DNA from: Celeribacter persicus
Lineage (GTDB): Bacteria; Pseudomonadota; Alphaproteobacteria; Rhodobacterales; Rhodobacteraceae
Assembly (NCBI RefSeq): GCF_003050785.1
Contig: NZ_QAOH01000003.1
Span: forward strand, 124,001 to 188,000
Direction: 5' to 3'
DNA: 64,000 bases
Below, piece by piece: positions 54,428-64,000 of the stretch. The notes beneath the pieces are model-generated. The model was not told the origin of the DNA and searched no databases. It saw only the letters and a list, made by a program, of their open reading frames with translations. The position numbers and the translations under genes are program-made. Position 1 is the stretch's first letter. The number at the start of each line of letters is the position of its first letter.

Positions 54428-55938
54428 GGCGTGACCCGTAGCGTTTGCGCCAGAGCCTTCACCGCTGCAACCAGAGGGCCGCGCAGATCGTCGTCGATCT
54501 TGCCGCTTTTCATCACCGCCGAGACCTGTTCCGGCGCTTTCTGATCGAGCCAGCCGGGCAGGCGTTCCCTGAGTTCCGGGATCACCTCCGGCACGGCCTC
54601 ATCAAGCGCCCCGTCGGCCAGAGCCGCCAGCAAGGCCACCTGATCGACCAGTCGCAACCCGCTGTAACGTGGCTGCGTCAAAAGTGCCCGGATGCGTTCG
54701 CCACGGGCGATCTGCGTCTTGACCCGCACATTGGAAATACCCCCGAAACGAGTGAACATTTCCAACTCCAGAAACTGCGCGTAATCGAGCCGCACCCGGC
54801 CCGAAACCGCCCGGAGCGCGGGTTTCTGCGCCTTGCCACCGACCCGGCTGACCGAAAGGCCGACATCGACGGCGGGGCGTTGATTGGCGGAAAACAGATG
54901 GGTGTTCAGCACGATCTGCCCGTCGGTGATCGAGATCAGGTTGGTCGGGATATAGGCGGAAAGGTTACCCGCATCGGTCTGCGCAATCGGGAGCGCCGTA
55001 ATGGAGCCGCCACCCAGTTCGGGCGAGAGCTTCGCCGCCCGCTCCAGAAGTCGCGCATGAAGGTAGAAAATGTCACCCGGATAGGCCTCCCTCCCCGGCG
55101 GCTCGCGGGTCAGAAGCGCAAGCTCGCGATGGGTCGCGGCGTGGAGCGTCAGATCGTCGATGACGATCAGAACGTCCTGCCCCTTGTCGCGGAAATATTC
55201 CGCCATGGTCATCCCAGCAAAAGGCGCCATCCATTGCAGACCCGCCGGGGCAGAGGACGTGCCGACCACAAAGATGCAGCGCTCCGGCGCACCGTGTTCG
55301 CGCACGGCGGAGACGACCCGTTCGACCGCTGTGGCGCGCTGGCCAACGGCGACGTAGATGCAGATCACATCGGTGTTCTTCTGGTTCACGATGGCATCGA
55401 CGGCGAGCGCCGTTTTGCCCGTCGCGTGATCCCCGACGATCAGCTCGCGCTGCCCCCGACCCAGCGCAAAAAGGCTGTCGACCACAAGCACGCCAGTTTC
55501 CAAAGGCTCGGACACCAGATCGCGTTCGATGATCTCCGGCGCGGGACGCTCAACCGGCAGGGTTTCTTTCGTTTGCGGCGCGGGGCGGTCGTCCATCGAC
55601 CGCCCGAGCGGGTCGACGACGCGCCCCAAAAGCGCCTCCCCCACCGGCACACGCAGCACGTCGCCCGTGTCACTCACACGTTCGCCGACCTCGACCGACG
55701 CCGTGTCGTCAAGCAGAACCGCAGCGATTTCATCCCGGTCGAGACTATGAGCGAAAGCATAGCCGCCGCTCTCGAACCGCAGCAGAGCGCCCAAGGCGAC
55801 ATCCGGCAGGCCGGTGACCTGCGCGATACCGTCGGCCACGCGGGCGACCCAGCCGACCGGCTCGGCCTCCGGCGCCAGATCGGTCTGCGCCAGTTTTGCC
55901 CGTTTGTCATCGAGCCAATTCGTCGGTGTCTCAGTCAT
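54424..55938 (-). CDS. atpA: N-ATPase subunit alpha
   Basis: Non-catalytic nucleotide-binding subunit, 504 residues. The P-loop is GDHATGKT (169-176; standard F-type is GDRQTGKT), and it has [20 protein letters not shown] and the C-terminal [19 protein letters not shown] region. The N-terminus starts [16 protein letters not shown] without the usual delta-binding helix sequence, consistent with a complex lacking free delta. The start at 55938 overlaps atpF by eight bases. Confidence 0.94.
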   Translation of the reverse strand: MTETPTNWLDDKRAKLAQTDLAPEAEPVGWVARVADGIAQVTGLPDVALGALLRFESGGYAFAHSLDRDEIAAVLLDDTASVEVGERVSDTGDVLRVPVGEALLGRVVDPLGRSMDDRPAPQTKETLPVERPAPEIIERDLVSEPLETGVLVVDSLFALGRGQRELIVGDHATGKTALAVDAIVNQKNTDVICIYVAVGQRATAVERVVSAVREHGAPERCIFVVGTSSAPAGLQWMAPFAGMTMAEYFRDKGQDVLIVIDDLTLHAATHRELALLTREPPGREAYPGDIFYLHARLLERAAKLSPELGGGSITALPIAQTDAGNLSAYIPTNLISITDGQIVLNTHLFSANQRPAVDVGLSVSRVGGKAQKPALRAVSGRVRLDYAQFLELEMFTRFGGISNVRVKTQIARGERIRALLTQPRYSGLRLVDQVALLAALADGALDEAVPEVIPELRERLPGWLDQKAPEQVSAVMKSGKIDDDLRGPLVAAVKALAQTLRVTP

Positions 55939-56665
55939 GCTTGCGCACCTCCGCCGTGATGCGGTCCAGATCGGCACGGAAATGGTTGCGCACGATGGCC
56001 GTCGCCGTGTCGAGTTCGAGCCCCGCGATCAGTTCGGGGGCCTCCGTGACCTCGATCTCGACCGCGCGCCCAAGGATCTTGCCAAGCCCGTCACGCAGTT
56101 GGGCGATCTCTGCCTCTGTAGGCATCTGCGCCGCCCGAAGCGGCACCGGACCGTTCAGACCGATCCCCGTGCGCGTGCTTTCCGGCAACGCACCCACGGC
56201 CTCCACAAGCCCGTCGATAAACCCGGCGATCCGCGCCTCTTTCGGCAGGCGCGCCAAAAGCCGCTCGGCAATGTCGCCGGCAAGCACTCCGGCCTGTTCC
56301 GACAGGGCTTCCTCTTGCGCCTTGCTCTGACGCGCCAGGTCCTCTTTCGCCTGCACGCGCGCCTTGTCCAACTCGGCCTGAAGCTCCGCCATAAGGCGCT
56401 GTTTCTCGACTTCGGCATCCTTGCGAACCTCGGCGATCTTTTCCGCACGCTCGCTCAGAACCGCCTGTTTCGCCGCCTCCGCTTCCGCGCGAGCGGTTTC
56501 GGCGGCGACCTTCGCGGCCTCGGCCTCATCCAGCGCAGCATGCGCGGCGGCCTGACGCTCCGCGATGATCTTCGCCACCGGACGGAACAGGAACCGCGCC
56601 AGAAGCCACAGAAGGATCAGGACGTTGACGGTCTGAAGACCCAGTGTCCACCAGTCGATGGTCAT
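55931..56665 (-). CDS. atpF: N-ATPase subunit b with delta-like C-terminus
   Basis: Peripheral stalk subunit, 244 residues, longer than standard F-type b (about 156-165). One N-terminal membrane helix ([20 protein letters not shown]) is followed by a long Ala/Glu-rich coiled coil (30-150). The last 75 residues resemble the C-terminal half of the delta/OSCP subunit: [18 protein letters not shown] then [15 protein letters not shown] aligns with the delta pattern DPxLIGG...V.D.S....L..L. The operon has no other delta gene. The start at 56665 precedes the natural membrane helix. Confidence 0.9.
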   Translation of the reverse strand: MTIDWWTLGLQTVNVLILLWLLARFLFRPVAKIIAERQAAAHAALDEAEAAKVAAETARAEAEAAKQAVLSERAEKIAEVRKDAEVEKQRLMAELQAELDKARVQAKEDLARQSKAQEEALSEQAGVLAGDIAERLLARLPKEARIAGFIDGLVEAVGALPESTRTGIGLNGPVPLRAAQMPTEAEIAQLRDGLGKILGRAVEIEVTEAPELIAGLELDTATAIVRNHFRADLDRITAEVRKHD

Positions 56666-56675
56666 GAAGCGCCCC

Positions 56676-56924
56676 TCAGACGAAGGGATTGGCGAAGAGC
56701 ACCAGAAGCGCAATCACCAGCGCGTAGATGGCCATGGTTTCGATCATGGCGAGACCCACGAAGAGCGTGCGACTCAGCGTGCCCGCGGCTTCGGGCTGGC
56801 GCGCGATGGCGTCCATCGCGGCGGCGACCGCACGGCCTTCGCCCAAAGCGGGGCCGATGGAGCCGAGACCGACGGCGATGGCGGCGGCCAGAACCGAGGC
56901 GACTTCGATGAGGTTTTCGGTCAT
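56676..56924 (-). CDS. atpE: N-ATPase subunit c (rotor ring)
   Basis: Two-helix proteolipid of 82 residues forming the rotor ring. The loop ARQPEA and tail LFANPFV are standard. The ion-binding carboxylate is E62 in [10 protein letters not shown] second glutamate, E29 in LGEGRA, occupies the place of the sodium-binding glutamine of Na+-type rings, T63 follows E62 where those rings have serine, and Y67 is kept. The start at 56924 was fixed by the conserved N-terminus and overlaps atpB by four bases. Confidence 0.95.
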   Translation of the reverse strand: MTENLIEVASVLAAAIAVGLGSIGPALGEGRAVAAAMDAIARQPEAAGTLSRTLFVGLAMIETMAIYALVIALLVLFANPFV

Positions 56925-57613
56925 TGGGATATGTCCTCCTGAGGTTTGGGGGATGGGGTCTCGGCGACGGCGGCCCCGATGAAGACCGTGGCGAGAATGG
57001 CAAAGATATAGGCCTGCACCGCGCCGGTAAGCAGATCGAGCGCCATGAGCGGGATCGGCACGAAGAGACCGGCAAGCGAGAGTACGATGCTGATCACGAA
57101 AACCCCGCTCATCACGTTGCCGAAGAGGCGAACGATGAGGGAGAAGGTGCGGGTGATCTGTTCGACAATGTTGAGCGGGATCATCACCCATGTGGGTTCT
57201 GCGAAAGTGGCGAGATAGCCTTTGATCCCGCGCGTGCCGATGCCGAACCAGAGAATGGCGACGAAAACGATCAGCGCCAGCGCCGCGTCGGTTTCGATAT
57301 GCGCGGTGGGCGGCTCGATCCCGGGGATGAGCGAGGACCAGTTGGCAACGAGGATGAACAGGAAAATCGTGCCAATCAAAGCCCGGTAAGGTTTCGGATC
57401 GCCGTTCATCACATCGCGCACCTGCCCCTCGATGGTGGAGACAAAAAGCTCCAGCACGGTCTGGGTTTTCGTGGGGATGATCCTGAGGTGTCGCGTGGCG
57501 ACAAAGGAAAACACCCCGAGGGCCAGCATGATTGCCCAGGTCACCACGACCGGCTGGGTAATCGGCACCGGGCCGATGTGAAAGAGCGGCTCAATGGAAA
57601 GCGGATTGTCCAT
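56921..57613 (-). CDS. atpB: N-ATPase subunit a
   Basis: Membrane stator subunit, 230 residues with five to six hydrophobic segments. The essential arginine is in the helix [15 protein letters not shown], and the C-terminal helix has [16 protein letters not shown], which match the a-subunit core. Two in-frame ATGs occur (57616 and 57613); the second is favoured because GGAGG is four bases before it but only one base before the first. Its start overlaps the atpR stop. Confidence 0.93.
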   Translation of the reverse strand: MDNPLSIEPLFHIGPVPITQPVVVTWAIMLALGVFSFVATRHLRIIPTKTQTVLELFVSTIEGQVRDVMNGDPKPYRALIGTIFLFILVANWSSLIPGIEPPTAHIETDAALALIVFVAILWFGIGTRGIKGYLATFAEPTWVMIPLNIVEQITRTFSLIVRLFGNVMSGVFVISIVLSLAGLFVPIPLMALDLLTGAVQAYIFAILATVFIGAAVAETPSPKPQEDISQ

Positions 57614-57882
57614 CATTCCTCCGACCTGTTGAGGCGCAGGACCACGATGCGGGCCAGCAAGAGACCCAGAGCTCCCGCGAGCAAAGGCATGGCTCCTTTC
57701 AGCGCGAGGAAGACCAAAAGAACGGCAACCAATGCAAGCCGCCCCAGTTGCAGAGCCACGGCGCGCGCGGTGGCGGTGCCCGAGAGATACATCGCCGTCA
57801 CACGTTTGAGGGAAGCGAAATGCAAAAGTCCGACGCCAAAGCCGAGGATCAGACCGAGGAGTGTATAGGCGTGACCGGTCAT
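57613..57882 (-). CDS. atpR: N-ATPase accessory membrane protein AtpR
   Basis: An 89-residue protein with three hydrophobic segments (TLLGLILGFGVGLLHFASL; ALQLGRLALVAVLLVFLAL; MPLLAGALGLLLARIVVL). Its place between atpQ and atpB, its size and its charged turns match AtpR, found only in N-ATPase operons and thought to help membrane assembly or supply a stator site. The start at 57882 overlaps the atpQ stop by four bases. Confidence 0.85.
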   Translation of the reverse strand: MTGHAYTLLGLILGFGVGLLHFASLKRVTAMYLSGTATARAVALQLGRLALVAVLLVFLALKGAMPLLAGALGLLLARIVVLRLNRSEE

Positions 57883-58159
57883 TGGCTGTGCATCCATTTC
57901 CATGCGCTGTAAAACCCGATGCCCGCGCCGATAAAGATCGCGGGCGCGGTGAAGAAAACCCCCGTCTCGAAATGGCGGTCCGCAAGGCGGCCCAAAACGA
58001 TTCCCAAAAGGATCGGCGTCACGATGGCCCAGCCGAGAATGCCAATCTGACCGAGGCGTGATCCCAGCGAAGGCTCGGGAACATCGCGGCCCATCTTGTC
58101 ACGGTCAACCGCACGGCGGGCGGCCTGTTCGACATCGTCATGCGGCGGGCGGGGGTCTG

Positions 58160-58163
<4 letters not shown>
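57879..58163 (-). CDS. atpQ: N-ATPase accessory protein AtpQ (AtpI-like)
   Basis: A 94-residue protein with an acidic/basic N-terminal tail and two hydrophobic helices (about 40-60 and 69-88; LGWAIVTPILLGIVLGRLAD, then FTAPAIFIGAGIGFYSAWK). This is the AtpI/AtpQ pattern, related to proteins that aid c-ring assembly. It overlaps both atpC and atpR by four bases. Its position directly after atpC is diagnostic of N-ATPase operons. Confidence 0.88.
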
Positions 58164-62703
<4,540 letters not shown>

Positions 62704-63657
62704 TCATTTGTAAGTCCGCTCCTCCAACGGAACTTTGGCCATCATTGCCGTGAATTCCCCCATCAATGCGGTTTCCGCTTCCGAAGCTTTGCGTCTCGGA
62801 TTGGTCAGGAGGAAAATATCGACCATCGGCAGATCGTCATAGGGCGGCAATTGCCGCAACAGGCCAAGCCCCACGTCCCGCCGTGCGACGTGCAACGGCA
62901 GGCCACCGATCCCGACATTGGCGACGATCATCCGGCGCAGCTCCAACAGGTTCGAGGATACACCGCTCCATGTTGTCGCCATACCCGTACGCAGTTTGAG
63001 CCGGGTCACGGGCTCCAGCGCACCACCTTCGGTCTCGGTCTGGAACGACACGATCCGCTCCCCTTCGAGATCGGACAGCACAATCGGATCTTTCGCGAAC
63101 AACCGGTGACGCGGCCCACAGAACAGCCCGAAATATTCACGATAGAGGATATCCGCTTTCAAACCTGCCGGTTTCTTGTGCAAAAGGCACAGACCGAAGG
63201 AGGCGCGATTCTGGTTGATCCGGCTGACCACCTCTTCGCTTTCCGCCACAGTAAAGGCGAAACTGACCTTGGGATGACGCTCCGAGAAGCGGCTGAGCGC
63301 CTCATCGAAATGCTCGGAGACCACATGCGAGGCGGTCATGATCGAGATATGGCCGCGAATTTCGGAGCCGGTCTGTTCCATCAGAGACGGCAGTTGCGAC
63401 ACGGCACCGAAGATCGAAGAGCATTCGCCGTATAGCAATTGCCCCGCGCGCGTCACCTTGAATTCATTCGGTTTTCTGACGATGAGCTGATGCCCCGTCG
63501 TGTCCTCCAACCGCTTGAGCGCGGCGGAAATCGTTGGTTGTTTCAGCCCTAGGAAATCGGCCGCACGGGAAATTCCTCGTTGTTCGACCACGACCATGAA
63601 CGTGCGCAACAGGTTCCAGTCGAGATTCCAGGGAAAGCGTTGTTCATAGGGGCGCAT
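62704..63657 (-). CDS. LysR-family regulator divergent from a binding protein gene
   Basis: A 317-residue LysR regulator. The helix-turn-helix is ISRAADFLGLKQPTISAALKR (residues near 29-49), followed by LEDTTGHQLIVRKPNEF. The effector domain has the AESEEVVSRINQNRASFGLCL region. The ATG at 63657 is preferred; a GTG three codons upstream (63666) is possible. It diverges from the solute-binding protein gene across about 130 bases, so it likely controls that transport system. Confidence 0.88.
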   Translation of the reverse strand: MRPYEQRFPWNLDWNLLRTFMVVVEQRGISRAADFLGLKQPTISAALKRLEDTTGHQLIVRKPNEFKVTRAGQLLYGECSSIFGAVSQLPSLMEQTGSEIRGHISIMTASHVVSEHFDEALSRFSERHPKVSFAFTVAESEEVVSRINQNRASFGLCLLHKKPAGLKADILYREYFGLFCGPRHRLFAKDPIVLSDLEGERIVSFQTETEGGALEPVTRLKLRTGMATTWSGVSSNLLELRRMIVANVGIGGLPLHVARRDVGLGLLRQLPPYDDLPMVDIFLLTNPRRKASEAETALMGEFTAMMAKVPLEERTYK

Positions 63658-63674
63658 GCCTACCACTTACATTG

Positions 63675-63690
63675 TAGAAATCTATGTCTA
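63675..63690. promoter_or_regulatory. Possible LysR operator in the LysR/binding-protein spacer
   Basis: TAGA-N8-TCTA is a short inverted repeat in the A/T-rich 130-base spacer between divergent genes, close to the LysR start. LysR boxes often have this kind of interrupted symmetry. The match is short and unverified. Confidence 0.25.
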
Positions 63691-63786
63691 TCATTTGTAT
63701 TATTTATTTGCGCAATGACATTCCACATGCAAGCCCTTTAGGCCAAGGGCACAAAACGGCCCGACCGCAACAGGAGAGAGACCAAT

Positions 63787-64000
63787 ATGACCACCCGCCG
63801 CAGCCTTTTGAAATCCGCCGTCGCCGCTGGCAGCTTTGTGCTGGCTGGCCTGACGCTCACCGCGCCCGTGGCCGCAGACGAGCTTGAGACCCTCAAGGAA
63901 AAGGGCAAGGTGCGCATCGCCATGTCCGGCGCCTACCCGCCGTTCAACTTTGTCAACGACCAGAACGAGGTCGTGGGTTTCGACCCAGCTATCGGCGCCG
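63787..64000 (+). CDS. Amino-acid-type ABC transporter substrate-binding protein, 5' end only
   Basis: The first 71 codons of a periplasmic binding protein. The N-terminus MTTRRSLLKSAVAAGSFVLA carries a twin-arginine-like TRRSLLK motif ahead of the hydrophobic stretch and a cleavage site near APVAA. The mature start ELETLKEKGKVRIAMSGAYPPFNF is typical of family 3 binding proteins for polar amino acids. An AGGAGAG ribosome site precedes the ATG. The frame is open to the window end; the permease and ATPase genes would lie to the right. Confidence 0.85.
   Translation, partial: MTTRRSLLKSAVAAGSFVLAGLTLTAPVAADELETLKEKGKVRIAMSGAYPPFNFVNDQNEVVGFDPAIGA

Overview
The window looks like chromosomal DNA of a Rhodobacterales (Roseobacter-group) alphaproteobacterium. 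The evidence is high-GC coding bias, families largely confined to that order (a DUF6478-type protein, DUF2794), a perfect iron-control (Irr/ICE) palindrome in front of mbfA, a TRAP transporter receptor, and dense genes with frequent ATGA or TGATG overlaps. I see no tRNA, rRNA, CRISPR array, prophage or insertion sequence. Most of the window is housekeeping and metabolic; the accessory interest lies mainly in the right third and in a few structured intergenic regions.

Layout. 0-5 kb: 5' part of a TRAP receptor gene, map, sfsA, then a divergent overlapping run (CinA-like MoCF protein, GNAT, OmpA-domain protein) and a LysR regulator. 6-10 kb: fadH, two small Rhodobacterales-type genes and a lipoprotein. 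10-19 kb: CPBP protease, accD-folC, a luciferase-like oxidoreductase, zapE, an MFS carrier, HAD phosphatase, YaiI and the iron exporter mbfA. 19-25 kb: a candidate structured small RNA, TetR plus I78 inhibitor lipoprotein, DUF2794, NlpC/P60, leucyl aminopeptidase, an Hpt-like protein, carbonic anhydrase and two unknown small proteins. 25-34 kb: DUF4139 protein, asd and a four-gene surface-polysaccharide set. 33-42 kb: exbB-exbD-exbD-tonB, macAB, an EF-G-like GTPase and a LysR gene diverging from ygiD-yqjG.

44-51 kb holds a three-gene operon of transglutaminase, circularly permuted ATP-grasp/alpha-E and transglutaminase-DUF2126 proteins, a predicted peptide-forming or modifying system. 51-60 kb is a complete alternative rotary ATPase operon of the N-ATPase type (atpD-C-Q-R-B-E-F-A-G, no separate delta gene), extended by a LOG-family enzyme and a beta-CASP metallo-beta-lactamase protein. 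It diverges from ppsA across a short region with an FNR-like inverted repeat. The window ends with a LysR regulator divergent from a polar amino-acid-type binding protein that runs off the edge.

The least explained signals are two related 118-bp intergenic elements (6001-6118 and 33546-33663). Their terminal stems show compensatory base changes, and both can form a mutually exclusive 3' hairpin. A second is a compact three-hairpin RNA candidate with its own promoter and terminator at 19223-19330. Product names come from reading the translations; no database search was run.
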